Positions 29,399 through 38,757 of a stretch of 64,000 nucleotides of DNA are shown piece by piece. The stretch is from Gammaproteobacteria bacterium. Its GTDB lineage: Bacteria > Pseudomonadota > Gammaproteobacteria > Steroidobacterales > Steroidobacteraceae. The stretch lies in the NCBI GenBank assembly GCA_025355645.1, contig JANXZG010000053.1, positions 62,001 to 126,000 of the forward strand, in the 5' to 3' direction. Under the pieces are notes generated by a model, which did not search any database, was not told the origin of the DNA, and was given only the letters and a program-made list of their open reading frames with translations. The translations under genes were made by a program, and so were the position numbers. Numbering within the stretch: the first letter of the stretch is position 1; each line of letters starts with the position of its first letter.

Positions 29399-30496
29399 TC
29401 AGAGCCTCATTGGCATCACGACGTAGCGGCAATCCGTGCTGCCCGGCGAGCGGATCAGGCAACTGCTGTTGCTGTCGGACAGGCCGATTTCCACTTGCAC
29501 GCCATCGATTGCGGCCAGGGCATCCAGCAGGTAGTTCACGTTGAACCCGACCTCGAGGTCCGCACCGTCGTAGTCAACCTCGATTTCTTCCTCGGCCTCT
29601 TCCTGCTCAGGATTGTGTGCCTGGACCGTGACGATCTTCTTTTTGACAGTAATGCGGATGCCGCGGTATTTCTCGTTCGACAGGATGGCAGTTCGTTGCA
29701 GGGCTTGGCGCAGCATGTCCCGATCCGCTTTAATCAGGGTCGGCGGGGCGGCTGGGATTACACGAGAATATTCTGGGAATCTGCCGTCAATTAGCTTCGA
29801 AGTGAAGCGAACGTCGCCGATCTGGGCGCGAACGTGATTTGTTCCGATCGCGAGGTCAGCGTTTCCGTCGGAATCAAGGATGCGCTGCAGCTCCAGCACC
29901 CCTTTGCGCGGCACGATAACCTGCTGGGAGGTCTTCGCCTTCAACGCAAGTTGCGCCTCGCACACCGCAAGGCGATGTCCGTCGGTGGCGACCGCGCGCA
30001 AGGTCATGCCGTCGATCTCGAGCAGCATTCCGTTCAGGTAATAACGCACGTCCTGCTGCGCCATCGAAAAATGCGTCTTCTCCAGCAGGCGCTGCAATTC
30101 GCGGCGCGCGACCTGCACAGTCTGCTGTGCATGGATGTCCTCGACCAGCGGAAACTCGCTCGCCGGCAGCGTCGAGAGGCTGAAGCGGCTACGGCCACCC
30201 TTGACGACCAGCTTCTCCCCGTCGAGCGCCAGCGAAACACTGGTTTTTTCGGGCAAGGCTCGCAGGATGTCGAGCAGCTTTCGCCCTGGCACCGTGACAT
30301 CGCCGGCCGTTTGCACGGTCACGTCGGCGGAAGCGACCAGTTCCACCTCGAGGTCGGTCGCGGTAATCGACATCCGGCCATCGCGCACATTCAGCAACAC
30401 ATTGGCCAGCACCGGCATCGTCTGGCGTCGCTCGACGACGCCTATGACCGCTTGCAGTGGGGCCAGCAATTTTTCCCGTTCCGCCATCAACTTCAT
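29399..30496 (-). CDS. dnaN: DNA polymerase III beta sliding clamp
   Basis: 365 residues, the normal DnaN size. The opening is MKLMAEREKLLAPLQAVIGVVERRQTMPVLANVLLNV and the C-terminal end is CRYVVMPMRL, both characteristic. The clamp tethers polymerase III to DNA. I chose ATG at 30496 (AAGGGTGAG upstream) over an ATG at 30529, which would add 11 residues not found in homologues and has no ribosome site. It precedes recF with a 6-nt gap, so co-transcription and coupling are likely. Confidence 0.96.
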   Translation of the reverse strand: MKLMAEREKLLAPLQAVIGVVERRQTMPVLANVLLNVRDGRMSITATDLEVELVASADVTVQTAGDVTVPGRKLLDILRALPEKTSVSLALDGEKLVVKGGRSRFSLSTLPASEFPLVEDIHAQQTVQVARRELQRLLEKTHFSMAQQDVRYYLNGMLLEIDGMTLRAVATDGHRLAVCEAQLALKAKTSQQVIVPRKGVLELQRILDSDGNADLAIGTNHVRAQIGDVRFTSKLIDGRFPEYSRVIPAAPPTLIKADRDMLRQALQRTAILSNEKYRGIRITVKKKIVTVQAHNPEQEEAEEEIEVDYDGADLEVGFNVNYLLDALAAIDGVQVEIGLSDSNSSCLIRSPGSTDCRYVVMPMRL

Positions 30497-30717
30497 GCGC
30501 TCACCCTTCGGGTCATTCTTAGTATTCATTCTTAAAGATATAGATTAATACAATGACTATGAGCGCGCAGATTCTTCTGGATAAGTCATTTTAATTTCCT
30601 CAATTCAAATACTTGCGAGACATCAAAACCGTCTTGACACCTGTCCGCGGGCTGTCGTGTACCTGTCGTTGAATTGTGGATAAGCCAGGGTCCGAAGTTG
30701 CACACACTTTCTGCACA
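30497..30717. other. candidate chromosomal origin (oriC) between dnaA and dnaN
   Basis: This 221-nt gap holds a perfect DnaA box, TTATCCACA (minus strand, 30675-30683), and a one-mismatch box TTATCCAGA (minus strand, 30576-30584). AT-rich stretches lie at 30520-30556 and 30585-30614 and could unwind. The rpmH-dnaA gap of 128 nt shows no boxes. Box number is low for a complete oriC, so this is a candidate only; part of it must also carry the dnaN promoter. Confidence 0.5.
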
Positions 30718-32076
30718 TCACCCAGCCAGGGTTCTCAACAGGTTCAGGTAATCCTCGCTGATGCGCCGTTCGCTCTCGCGCAACTCCTTGATGCGCCTGC
30801 AGGCATGCAGCACCGTCGTATGGTCGCGACCGCCGAACGCATCGCCGATTTCCGGCAGGCTGTGATTGGTCAGCTCCTTTGCCAATGCCATCGCGACCTG
30901 GCGCGGCCGCGCAATGGAGCGGCTGCGCCGCTTCGATAAGAGTTCCGCGATGCGGATCTTGTAGTACTCCGCAACTGTCTTCTGGATGTTCTCGATTGTG
31001 ACCAGGCGCTCTTGCAGCGCGAGCAGGTCGCGCAGCGCATCCTTGGCAAATTCCAGCGTAATCTCGCGCCCGGTGAAATGCGAGGTGGCAACGACGCGGC
31101 GCAGCGCACCCTCAAGTTCGCGCACGTTCGAGCGTATGCGCTTGGCAATGAAAAACGCCACTTCCTCCGGCAGCTCGACCTTCGATAGCGCCGCCTTGCT
31201 CATCAGGATCGCCACGCAGGTCTCGAGTTCCGGCGGCTCAATGGCGACCGTCAAACCCCAGCCAAAGCGCGACTTCAGGCGCTCCTCAAGGCCATCGACT
31301 TCCTTCGGGTAGCGGTCACAGGTCAGGATCACCTGCTGCTGGCTTTCGAGCAGCGCGTTGAAGGTGTGGAAGAATTCCTCCTGGGTTTTTTCCTTGCCCG
31401 CGAAGAACTGTATGTCGTCGATCATCAGCGCATCCTGCGTGCGGTACGCCGTCTTGAAATCATTGATCGTGTTGTGCTGCAAGGCCTTTACCATGTCCCC
31501 GACAAAGCGTTCGCTGTGCACATACGCGAGCCGTGCATCCGGGTTGCGCTCCTTGATGCGGTTCGCCACCGCATGCATCAGGTGCGTCTTGCCAAGGCCG
31601 ACGCCGCCGTAGATAAACAGCGGGTTATAGGCCTTGCCGGGATTTCCGGCGACCTGCAGCGCCGCGGCCTTGGCGAGCTGGTTGCTCTTGCCCTCGACGA
31701 AATTATCGAACGTGAATTCCGCGTTGATGCGGCTGCCGAGGACCACTGCTACCGGCCGCGGCGCGCGAGCGATGGCGGCCTTCCCGCTGCCGTTCGTGGC
31801 GAGCGCAGGATCTGCCATCACCGGGGCAATCGCACGGGTGCCGACCTCGAGCACCACTTCCGGAACATCGCCTTCCGCAAACGCCCGGACCAACTCCTGG
31901 ATGCGGGGGAGGGAGTTTTGCGTGACCCATTCAATGACATAACGGTTGGGCGCCAGCAGGCACAGCTCGCCGTCGCGGCCAATCGACTGCAGTGGCCTGA
32001 GCCAGGTGTTGAACTGCTGCTCCGGGAGCTCGCTCTCCAACACGCGCAGACACCGATTCCACAGCGACTCCGGCAA
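30718..32076 (-). CDS. dnaA: chromosomal replication initiator DnaA
   Basis: 452 residues. Domain I starts [25 protein letters not shown]. The AAA+ domain has Walker [14 protein letters not shown] and Walker [27 protein letters not shown]. The C-terminal domain IV has the DnaA signature [15 protein letters not shown]. The start is TTG at 32076 with GAGGAG 8 nt upstream, a weak codon that could limit DnaA level. It is transcribed away from rpmH across a 128-nt divergent spacer and leads the dnaA-dnaN-recF-gyrB set. Confidence 0.97.
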   Translation of the reverse strand: MPESLWNRCLRVLESELPEQQFNTWLRPLQSIGRDGELCLLAPNRYVIEWVTQNSLPRIQELVRAFAEGDVPEVVLEVGTRAIAPVMADPALATNGSGKAAIARAPRPVAVVLGSRINAEFTFDNFVEGKSNQLAKAAALQVAGNPGKAYNPLFIYGGVGLGKTHLMHAVANRIKERNPDARLAYVHSERFVGDMVKALQHNTINDFKTAYRTQDALMIDDIQFFAGKEKTQEEFFHTFNALLESQQQVILTCDRYPKEVDGLEERLKSRFGWGLTVAIEPPELETCVAILMSKAALSKVELPEEVAFFIAKRIRSNVRELEGALRRVVATSHFTGREITLEFAKDALRDLLALQERLVTIENIQKTVAEYYKIRIAELLSKRRSRSIARPRQVAMALAKELTNHSLPEIGDAFGGRDHTTVLHACRRIKELRESERRISEDYLNLLRTLAG

Positions 32077-32162
32077 GAGCGCTCTCCTCAGCAGATAATC
32101 AGGGCAATGGGGCGTTACGACAAAAGGGCTGGAAGTCTAGCTCCAACCGATCGATGCGTCTA

Positions 32163-32191
32163 TTGACACCTTTAACCGCCATCAGTACCCT
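32163..32191 (+). promoter_or_regulatory. promoter of rpmH
   Basis: TTGACA at 32163-32168 and TACCCT at 32186-32191 are separated by 17 nt. The perfect -35 with a moderate -10 lies 13 nt before the rpmH ATG, giving a very short leader and no visible ribosome site. Confidence 0.55.
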
Positions 32192-32204
32192 TGCCGCCCT
32201 TGCT

Positions 32205-32339
32205 ATGAAACGTACCTTTAACCCCAGCAACCTGCATCGCGCCCGGACCCACGGCTTTCGCGCCCGCATGGCCACCAAGAGCGGCCGGCGCCTGCTTGCC
32301 CGTCGCCGCGCCAAAGGCCGCAAGCGCCTCTGTCCGTAG
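32205..32339 (+). CDS. rpmH: 50S ribosomal protein L34
   Basis: 44 residues, [22 protein letters not shown] and onward, the highly conserved L34 sequence (normal length 44-46). It is first in the rpmH-rnpA-yidD-yidC-mnmE series and divergent from dnaA. Its last 44 nt overlap the only canonical start of rnpA. Confidence 0.98.
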   Translation: MKRTFNPSNLHRARTHGFRARMATKSGRRLLARRRAKGRKRLCP

Positions 32340-32718
32340 GGCGGCACTTCGCGGGACCCCTGGGACCATCCGCAACTTCAAGTTTGAACCGCGGCAGCGT
32401 CTGCATCAGCCCGCCGCCTTCCGGCAGGTAAGATTGCAGGGCCGCCGCTTCAGCGACACCTATTTCAGTATGTCGGCGCTACCGAATCAAGAATCCCACG
32501 CGCGCTTAGGCCTTGCGATCGCGACCAAGACCTTTGGCAGCGCGGTCGCCCGCAACCACATCAAGCGCATCGCGCGTGAATCCTTTCGCCTGAACCAGCA
32601 TGTGCTGCCGCCGCTCGACATCATGGTGGCAGCGCGGGCCGGCGCGCGTGGCATTGCGCCGAAAATTCTGCGCGCCAGTCTCGATGAGCTGTGGCATACG
32701 CTGGCAAAGCGCCGTTAA
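32296..32718 (+). CDS. rnpA: ribonuclease P protein component
   Basis: The conserved core ([16 protein letters not shown], then [33 protein letters not shown]) identifies RnpA, which binds the RNase P RNA for tRNA 5' processing. The RNR-type helix has A-R-N-H-I-K-R. In this frame the only ATG/GTG/TTG before the core is TTG at 32296, inside rpmH, without a ribosome site. This gives 140 residues, 20 more than usual. The true start may instead be a rare ATC codon near 32370. Confidence 0.92.
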   Translation: MPVAAPKAASASVRRAALRGTPGTIRNFKFEPRQRLHQPAAFRQVRLQGRRFSDTYFSMSALPNQESHARLGLAIATKTFGSAVARNHIKRIARESFRLNQHVLPPLDIMVAARAGARGIAPKILRASLDELWHTLAKRR

Positions 32719-32722
32719 AGCA

Positions 32723-32953
32723 ATGCGCCGCGTGCTGCTCCTGCTCATTCGCTTTTATCAACTCGGGATCAGCCCGCTGCTGGGCGCCCACTGCCGTTTT
32801 TATCCAAGCTGTTCCTGCTACACCCACAGCGCGATCGAGCAGCACGGCGTGCTGCAGGGAACCTGGCTCGGCGTGCGCCGCATCCTGCGTTGCCATCCCC
32901 TAGCCCCCGGCGGCTATGACCCGGTGCCGGACAAGAGAACGATCAATGCCTAA
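32723..32953 (+). CDS. yidD: membrane protein insertion efficiency factor YidD
   Basis: 76 residues with the YidD marks [36 protein letters not shown] and the C-terminal [14 protein letters not shown]. It carries an amphipathic helix at the N-terminus and acts with YidC at the inner membrane. The ATG lies 4 nt after the rnpA stop; the stop overlaps the yidC start by 8 nt. Conserved cysteines [10 protein letters not shown] are all present. Confidence 0.95.
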   Translation: MRRVLLLLIRFYQLGISPLLGAHCRFYPSCSCYTHSAIEQHGVLQGTWLGVRRILRCHPLAPGGYDPVPDKRTINA

Positions 32954-34661
32954 TATCCGCATAATGTTGTGGGTCGCGCTCGCCGCGATCCTTTACTTAA
33001 ATTACGACGCCTGGATGCGCGACTACGGTGCGCCGGCTGCGAATGCGCCTGTCAGCACCACCACCGCGGCGCCCGGCAGCGCCTCGAACCCGACGCCGGC
33101 GCCGGTGACGCTCGGCGATACCGTGCCGCAGGCGGCCGCTCCTGCCGCGGTCACACCGGCCCCGGCGGGTATCGCGACGCCGCCCGCCGCCCAAGGCGCA
33201 GCCAACAACGCCGATCCGGGCGCAGAGCTTAGCGTGCGCACCGATGTGCTCGCGGTGCACATCAACCTGAAGGGTGGCGACCTCGACCAGGCGGACCTGC
33301 TGCAGTATCCGCTGCGCAAGGATGCGCCCGACGTGCCAGTGCGCCTGCTGAACCACGACAACCTGAACACGACCTATGTGCTGCAGACCGGTCTTGCCGG
33401 CGATGCAGGGCAGGCAGCCCCGACCCACAAGGTCAGCTGGAGCGCAGCGGCCCAGGATTTCACGCTGGCGGCGGGCGCCGATGAGCTGCGCGTGCCGCTG
33501 ACCTGGAGCGATGCGGCGGGCCTTAGCGTGACCAAGACGTTCATCTTCAAGCGCGGCTCGTACGCGATCGACCTTGTTTACGATGTCCGGAACACCGGCG
33601 CAACCCCAAGGAACCTCGCCGCGTACTCGCAGATTCTGCGGCACTGGGAGCACGCCTCGCGCTCGTACTTCGACGTCGAGACCTACTCGTTCAAGGGACC
33701 CGCCGTGTATGACGGCGCGAGGTCCCGCGACCTGAAAGTCGAGGATGGCGAGGATAGCCACTTTCTGGCGACCGCCACCAACGGCTGGATCGCCGCTCTG
33801 CAGCACCACTTCGTCGCAGCCGTCGTGCCCACCCCGAATCTGGCCTACCGCTATCAGCTGACGGTACAGGACAGTCAGTACCTGCTCTCGGCTACGGGTC
33901 CGATGCAGTCGATCGCGCCCGGCGCCAGCAGCCAATGGGGCGAGAAGCTATTTGTGGGTCCGAAGCTGCAGGCGCAGCTCGCCGCCACCGGGCCGAGCCT
34001 TGAGCGCACGGCCGATTACGGCCGGCTGACCGTGATCGCCCAGCCGCTGTTTGCCACGCTGAACTGGGTGCACAGCAAGATTGGCAACTGGGGGTGGTCG
34101 ATCATCATCGTCACGGCGCTGATCAAGTTGATCTTCTATCCGCTGAGCCAGGCGAGCGGCCGCTCCATGGCCAAGATGCGCGCGGTGGGACCGCGCATGA
34201 AGCAGATTCAGGAAACCTACAAGGACGATCGCGCGAAGCTCGGTCAAGCGATGATGGAGTTATATAAGAAGGAGAAGATCAATCCACTGGCCGGCTGCCT
34301 GCCGATGATCGTGCAGATTCCGTTCTTCATCTCGTTCTACTGGGTGCTGCTCGAGAGCGTGGAGATGCGCCAGGCGCCGTTCATGCTGTGGGTGACCGAC
34401 CTGTCGGCCAAGGATCCGTACTTTATCCTGCCGCTGCTGATGGGCGGCGCGATGTTCGCGCAGTTCAAGTTGAATCCCGCACCGCCCGATCCGATGCAGG
34501 CCAAGGTCATGCAGTTCATGCCGTTGATCATGACCGCAATGATGGCCTGGTTCCCGTCCGGATTGGTGCTGTACTGGTTGACGAACACCGCCTTGTCGAT
34601 CACGCAGCAGTTGCGCATCAACCAGGTGGTCGAGGCGGAGGCCAACAAGCCAAGGTCCTGA
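32946..34661 (+). CDS. yidC: membrane protein insertase YidC
   Basis: 571 residues. The N-terminal signal-anchor ([18 protein letters not shown]) is followed by a Pro/Ala-rich linker, a beta-rich periplasmic domain (about 100-340) and the conserved insertase core with about five further helices. The hydrophilic groove helices carry [25 protein letters not shown] and the ending [11 protein letters not shown] is typical. It inserts membrane proteins, alone or with SecYEG. Length is close to E. coli YidC (548). Confidence 0.96.
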   Translation: MPNIRIMLWVALAAILYLNYDAWMRDYGAPAANAPVSTTTAAPGSASNPTPAPVTLGDTVPQAAAPAAVTPAPAGIATPPAAQGAANNADPGAELSVRTDVLAVHINLKGGDLDQADLLQYPLRKDAPDVPVRLLNHDNLNTTYVLQTGLAGDAGQAAPTHKVSWSAAAQDFTLAAGADELRVPLTWSDAAGLSVTKTFIFKRGSYAIDLVYDVRNTGATPRNLAAYSQILRHWEHASRSYFDVETYSFKGPAVYDGARSRDLKVEDGEDSHFLATATNGWIAALQHHFVAAVVPTPNLAYRYQLTVQDSQYLLSATGPMQSIAPGASSQWGEKLFVGPKLQAQLAATGPSLERTADYGRLTVIAQPLFATLNWVHSKIGNWGWSIIIVTALIKLIFYPLSQASGRSMAKMRAVGPRMKQIQETYKDDRAKLGQAMMELYKKEKINPLAGCLPMIVQIPFFISFYWVLLESVEMRQAPFMLWVTDLSAKDPYFILPLLMGGAMFAQFKLNPAPPDPMQAKVMQFMPLIMTAMMAWFPSGLVLYWLTNTALSITQQLRINQVVEAEANKPRS

Positions 34662-34662
34662 C

Positions 34663-36027
34663 ATGGACACGATCGCAGCCATTGCCACGCCGCCCGGCAA
34701 GGGGGCGATCGGGATCGTCCGCGTGTCAGGCCCAGGCGTCGCACACGTGGCGCAGCAGTTGCTGGGCCAGCTGCCGCTGCCACGCCTCGCGCTGCTGAGG
34801 AGCTTCCGCGCCGCCGACGGCAGCGCGCTCGACCAGGGGCTCGCCCTGTATTTTCAGGCGCCCGCCTCGTATACCGGCGAAGACATGCTCGAGCTGCAGG
34901 GCCACGGCGGGCCCGTCGTGCAGGATGCGTTGCTGCGGCGGGTGCTACAGCTCGGCTGCCGCAGCGCGCGTCCCGGGGAATTCAGCGAGCGCGCGTACCT
35001 GAACGGCAAGATGGACATCGCGCAGGCCGAAGCGGTTGCGGATCTTATCGATGCGTCCACCGATGCGGCCGCACGCGCCGCCGTGCGCTCGCTGCAGGGC
35101 GCGTTCTCCGAGCGCGTGCGCGAGCTGCAGCAGCAAATGACCGAGCTACGCGCCTACGTCGAAGCCGCCATCGATTTTCCTGACGAAGAAATAGAATTTC
35201 TCGCGAGCGGCGCGCTCAGCGCGCGGCTCGAGCGTCTGCTGGGCGCCTTCGATGCACTCGCGCTCGCCGCGCGGCAGGGCGCGCTGCTGCGCGATGGGCT
35301 GACCGTCGTCATCGCCGGCAAGCCGAATGCCGGAAAATCGAGCCTGATGAACCGGCTCGCCGATGCGGACGTTGCGATCGTTGCTGAATCCCCGGGGACC
35401 ACGCGCGATGTGCTGCGCGAGTGCGTGCAGCTCGACGGCATGCCTCTTCACCTGGCCGATACCGCGGGCCTGCGCGCGGCGCCCGATGCCATCGAGGCCG
35501 AGGGGATCCGCCGCGCCGAGCGCGAAATGCGCGCCGCCGATCGATTGCTGTACCTCGTCGATGCGACGGCGCACCGGGCCGACCTGGATTCAGGGGCACT
35601 GTCCGCGGCGCTCGCGCAGGAGCTCGCACTGCTGCCCGAGGGGATCCCGGTCACGCTGGTGTTCAACAAGATCGATCTATTGGGCATGCCGGGTTTTGCG
35701 GATGGCGCGGCCACGCCCGCGCGCCTGGCGCTGAGCGCGAAGAGCGGCGCCGGGATCGATGCGCTGCGCGCTCATCTGCAGGCGATCGCAGGCAGGGTGG
35801 GGACTGATCAGGGGGTGATGTCCGCGCGTCGCCGGCATCTCGATGCGCTTGAGCGCGCCCGCGCCCATGCGCAGGGCGCAGCGGAGGCGCTGATGGACCG
35901 CCGGACCGCGGAGCTGTCGGCTGAGGATCTGCGCCTCGCGCAACAGGCGCTTGCAGAGATCACCGGGGAATTCACCAGCGATGACCTGCTGGGCGAGATT
36001 TTCGGCAGCTTCTGCATCGGCAAGTAG
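34663..36027 (+). CDS. mnmE: tRNA modification GTPase MnmE
   Basis: 454 residues. The N-terminal folate-binding part starts MDTIAAIATPPGKGAIGIVRVSG. The inserted G domain has GKPNAGKSSLMN, DTAGLR and NKID. The C-terminal FCIGK carries the catalytic Cys. With MnmG it installs the 5-carboxymethylaminomethyl group on U34 of tRNAs. It begins 1 nt after the yidC stop. Unlike in many relatives, mnmG is not next to it but 12.6 kb downstream. Confidence 0.96.
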   Translation: MDTIAAIATPPGKGAIGIVRVSGPGVAHVAQQLLGQLPLPRLALLRSFRAADGSALDQGLALYFQAPASYTGEDMLELQGHGGPVVQDALLRRVLQLGCRSARPGEFSERAYLNGKMDIAQAEAVADLIDASTDAAARAAVRSLQGAFSERVRELQQQMTELRAYVEAAIDFPDEEIEFLASGALSARLERLLGAFDALALAARQGALLRDGLTVVIAGKPNAGKSSLMNRLADADVAIVAESPGTTRDVLRECVQLDGMPLHLADTAGLRAAPDAIEAEGIRRAEREMRAADRLLYLVDATAHRADLDSGALSAALAQELALLPEGIPVTLVFNKIDLLGMPGFADGAATPARLALSAKSGAGIDALRAHLQAIAGRVGTDQGVMSARRRHLDALERARAHAQGAAEALMDRRTAELSAEDLRLAQQALAEITGEFTSDDLLGEIFGSFCIGK

Positions 36028-36035
36028 TCCGCAAC

Positions 36036-36082
36036 CAAAAAAACCTGCAGCCGGTCAACAACGCTGTCAACTCAGGCTGCAG
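36036..36082 (-). terminator. minus-strand terminator-like hairpin
   Basis: CTGCAGCC (36045-36052) pairs with GGCTGCAG (36075-36082) over a 22-nt loop, and read on the minus strand it is followed by seven T. No minus-strand gene ends near here, so it may stop antisense transcription into mnmE. The long loop weakens the call. Confidence 0.4.
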
Positions 36083-36124
36083 CGCGGCGTTATGTAGGGG
36101 TCGACCGCCGCCAGAAATAAGAAC

Positions 36125-38356
36125 ATGTCGCTCGAGAAACGACCTCACGCCAGGTCAGGATCCTTTTTTGCCGCCATGCTGATGATGGGATGGGCTTACA
36201 CAGCTTTCGCTGTGGACACCTATTCCGCCGGTCAGCTGAGCATGCCCACGCTGCTGATTGGCGGTGCAACCTATTCGAACGTCGTGGTGACGATCGGGTC
36301 GATCGTCAGTGGCCCGACCGGGGCATCGCCTTATGGCGAAGTGGATACCTACGATCCTGCCAGCGGTCAGCTGACGGTGCGGGCAGTCGACAGCGCAGCG
36401 ACGACCTATTACAACGTGGTCGCGACCGTGACGAGCTTGAAGTCAATCGGCAGCGTAGCCGGCACCGATATCTACGATGGCTCCCACCTGACGATTCCCT
36501 CGCTCCAGGTACTCGGGGGTGCGCATTACACGAACGTCATCGTGGATGGCGGCAGCATCACGAGCATTGCCGGCGGGATGCCGGGCGCGGCGCAAGACCT
36601 GTTCGACGCGCAGGCTGATCGGTTGACGATTCCTGCGCTCGTGGACCAGGGGTTAGGCCGGATCTACACCAATGTCATCGCCGATACCGGGACTATTGAT
36701 TCCATTGGGACGCCGGGTTACCTGCTCGCGGTCGCTGCATTGAACCCGGCGTTGTTAAGCGCAGGAAAAACGGGCAGGACGACCGTCACGATCACACCCG
36801 TCAACGGCTATACGGGGGCCGTCAGCGTTTTCTGCAGCATGATCAGCGGCGGCATGCCGGTCCCTGGTTGCTCGGTCATCCCGGCCACGGTGACGATCGG
36901 CGATGTCAATCCTATTACGGTCGCGCTGACGGTAGCGAGCACGGCGGAGGCGCCCGGCGGCAACTATCGGTTTGGCGTCAGCGCCAGCGATACTCACCAA
37001 TCGCCTCCCGCCAACGGCCAGCAGGTGCTGAACGTGACGATGAGGGCGGCGATCCAGCACGTCGTGATCATCTTCCAGGAGAACCGGACGCCGGATAACC
37101 TGTTTCAGGATCCCGTGCTCATTGCGCGCGGCGCTGATATTGCGAGCAGTGGATTGAATTCACTGGGCCAGAGGATTCCCCTTCGCCCGATCAATCTCGG
37201 CCTGCTGGGAACGCGGCCGCAGAACTACGACCTCAGCCACACGCACGCGGCTTTCGTGCAGATGTATGACGGTGGGAAGATGGATGGGGCCGACCTGATC
37301 GCCTGCTTTCCGTCGAGCAGTTGTCCGCCCCATGCGCATCCGAGTCCGCAATTCATGTACGTCGCCCCGGCCGACGTGGCGCCGTACTTTTCTCTGGCGG
37401 AGCAATACACGTTCGGCGATCGCATGTTCCAGACCAATCAAGGCCCGAGCTTTCCGGCGCACCAGTTCATCCTGGCCGGTACCGCTGCGCCCACCGCGAC
37501 CAGCCCCTTGTTTGCGTCCGAAAATCCTACTCTTTCCAGCGTCGACTCGGTTGGCTGCATCGCACCGGCCAACATGCAGGTCACCATGATCGACGCGCTG
37601 GGCAGCCAGACCAGCCAGCTCCCACAGTATCCGTGCTTCGAGCATCCGACCCTGACGGACTTGCTGGACGCGAAGGGTCTGAGCTGGCACTACTACGCTC
37701 CGTCGGCCGGTTCGATCTGGACGGCGCCGAACGCCATTGATCACATCTGCGAGGCACAAAAGGTACGCGGCGTCCTCACCTGCGAGGGGCCGATCTGGAG
37801 CAACAATGTCTCCTTCCCGCAGACCAGGGTCCTCACGGATATTGCGACCGGTCATCTCGCGCAGGTGACCTGGGTCATTCCGGGGGGCCAGTCGTCCGAT
37901 CACGCGCTTTCAAACGACGGTACCGGGCCCGCCTGGGTCGCATCGGTCGTCAATGCGATCGGCAACAGCCCCTACTGGGCGAATACCGCGATCTTCATTA
38001 CCTGGGATGACTGGGGCGGCTGGTACGACCATGTCGCCCCGAAGGTCGTCAATGACGGCGTGACCTGGGGTTCGGGATATACCTATGGATTCCGGGTGCC
38101 CTTGATCGTGGTCTCCCCGTATGCGAAAGCCCAGTACATTTCCCACGAGACGCATGATTTTGGCAGCATCCTGAAATATATCGAGCAGACCTTCGCGCTG
38201 CCCTCGCTCGGCTATGCCGATGCGCCAGCCGATAACATGTCGGATTGCTTCGACCTGACCCAGTCTCCACGGGTGTATAAGCACACGCAGGCCTCGCACA
38301 ACGCCGGCTACTTCCTGAACGACACGCGCCCGCCCACGGACCCCGACAATGACTAG
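36125..38356 (+). CDS. exported phospholipase C/phosphoesterase (PF04185-like) with N-terminal repeats
   Basis: 743 residues with a signal peptide (cut near FAVDT). Residues 31-196 hold four related units of about 35 residues (Y-x-N-V, then a short S-I-x-S ending), followed by an Ig-like domain (about 198-305). The catalytic domain begins at HVVIIFQENRTPDNLF (about 316) and includes DLSHTHAAFVQM, WDDWGGWYDHVAP and FRVPLIVVSPYA, all typical of the acid phosphatase/phospholipase C superfamily. It probably releases phosphate from organic esters outside the cell. A decayed TonB receptor lies 51 nt downstream, suggesting a former phosphate-uptake unit. Confidence 0.87.
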   Translation: MSLEKRPHARSGSFFAAMLMMGWAYTAFAVDTYSAGQLSMPTLLIGGATYSNVVVTIGSIVSGPTGASPYGEVDTYDPASGQLTVRAVDSAATTYYNVVATVTSLKSIGSVAGTDIYDGSHLTIPSLQVLGGAHYTNVIVDGGSITSIAGGMPGAAQDLFDAQADRLTIPALVDQGLGRIYTNVIADTGTIDSIGTPGYLLAVAALNPALLSAGKTGRTTVTITPVNGYTGAVSVFCSMISGGMPVPGCSVIPATVTIGDVNPITVALTVASTAEAPGGNYRFGVSASDTHQSPPANGQQVLNVTMRAAIQHVVIIFQENRTPDNLFQDPVLIARGADIASSGLNSLGQRIPLRPINLGLLGTRPQNYDLSHTHAAFVQMYDGGKMDGADLIACFPSSSCPPHAHPSPQFMYVAPADVAPYFSLAEQYTFGDRMFQTNQGPSFPAHQFILAGTAAPTATSPLFASENPTLSSVDSVGCIAPANMQVTMIDALGSQTSQLPQYPCFEHPTLTDLLDAKGLSWHYYAPSAGSIWTAPNAIDHICEAQKVRGVLTCEGPIWSNNVSFPQTRVLTDIATGHLAQVTWVIPGGQSSDHALSNDGTGPAWVASVVNAIGNSPYWANTAIFITWDDWGGWYDHVAPKVVNDGVTWGSGYTYGFRVPLIVVSPYAKAQYISHETHDFGSILKYIEQTFALPSLGYADAPADNMSDCFDLTQSPRVYKHTQASHNAGYFLNDTRPPTDPDND

Positions 38357-38407
38357 ACCCTCCGTGCATCGGGCAAGGCGTCCCGTCCCGCCCGGGGCGC
38401 GCCGGGC

Positions 38408-38757
38408 ATGACCGGCAGAGCTTTACGCATACGAAGCCGTATCATTTTTTCCTGGATCGCGACGCTCGCTCTCGTCGGTGCCGCAGCACCGGCATCCTGC
38501 GCCGCGAGTGAGAAAGAGCTGGGTACGGCGACCCCTGCTGCCGATGTGCGTCCGCCTCATCCCTGCCGCGCCTGCTGGTCGTGGGCAGCACCCCGCTGCC
38601 TCACCGCAAACGGCGGCTCCTATGGTCGGCGCGCGGCGATTCTGGAATATGGCAGGCAGGCCGGGCCGCTTGCGCTCTATGTCGCTGCCGACCTCAGGCA
38701 TGACAACGGCTTTCGCCAGACCAGCGCATCGTTGCGCCGCGCGTTCAGTGGATGGCG
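38408..38757 (+). pseudogene. TonB-dependent receptor remnant
   Basis: An intact signal peptide is followed, in a second frame, by LPRLLVVGSTPLP at about 38563-38601, the usual start of a TonB plug. A return to the first frame gives GGSYGRRAAILEYGRQAG...DNGFRQTS at about 38610-38730, a receptor barrel strand pattern. The plug between them is missing and the rest of the barrel is absent. This indicates an internal deletion with frame change and loss of most of the gene. The 3' end runs into the convergent propeller gene. Confidence 0.7.
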
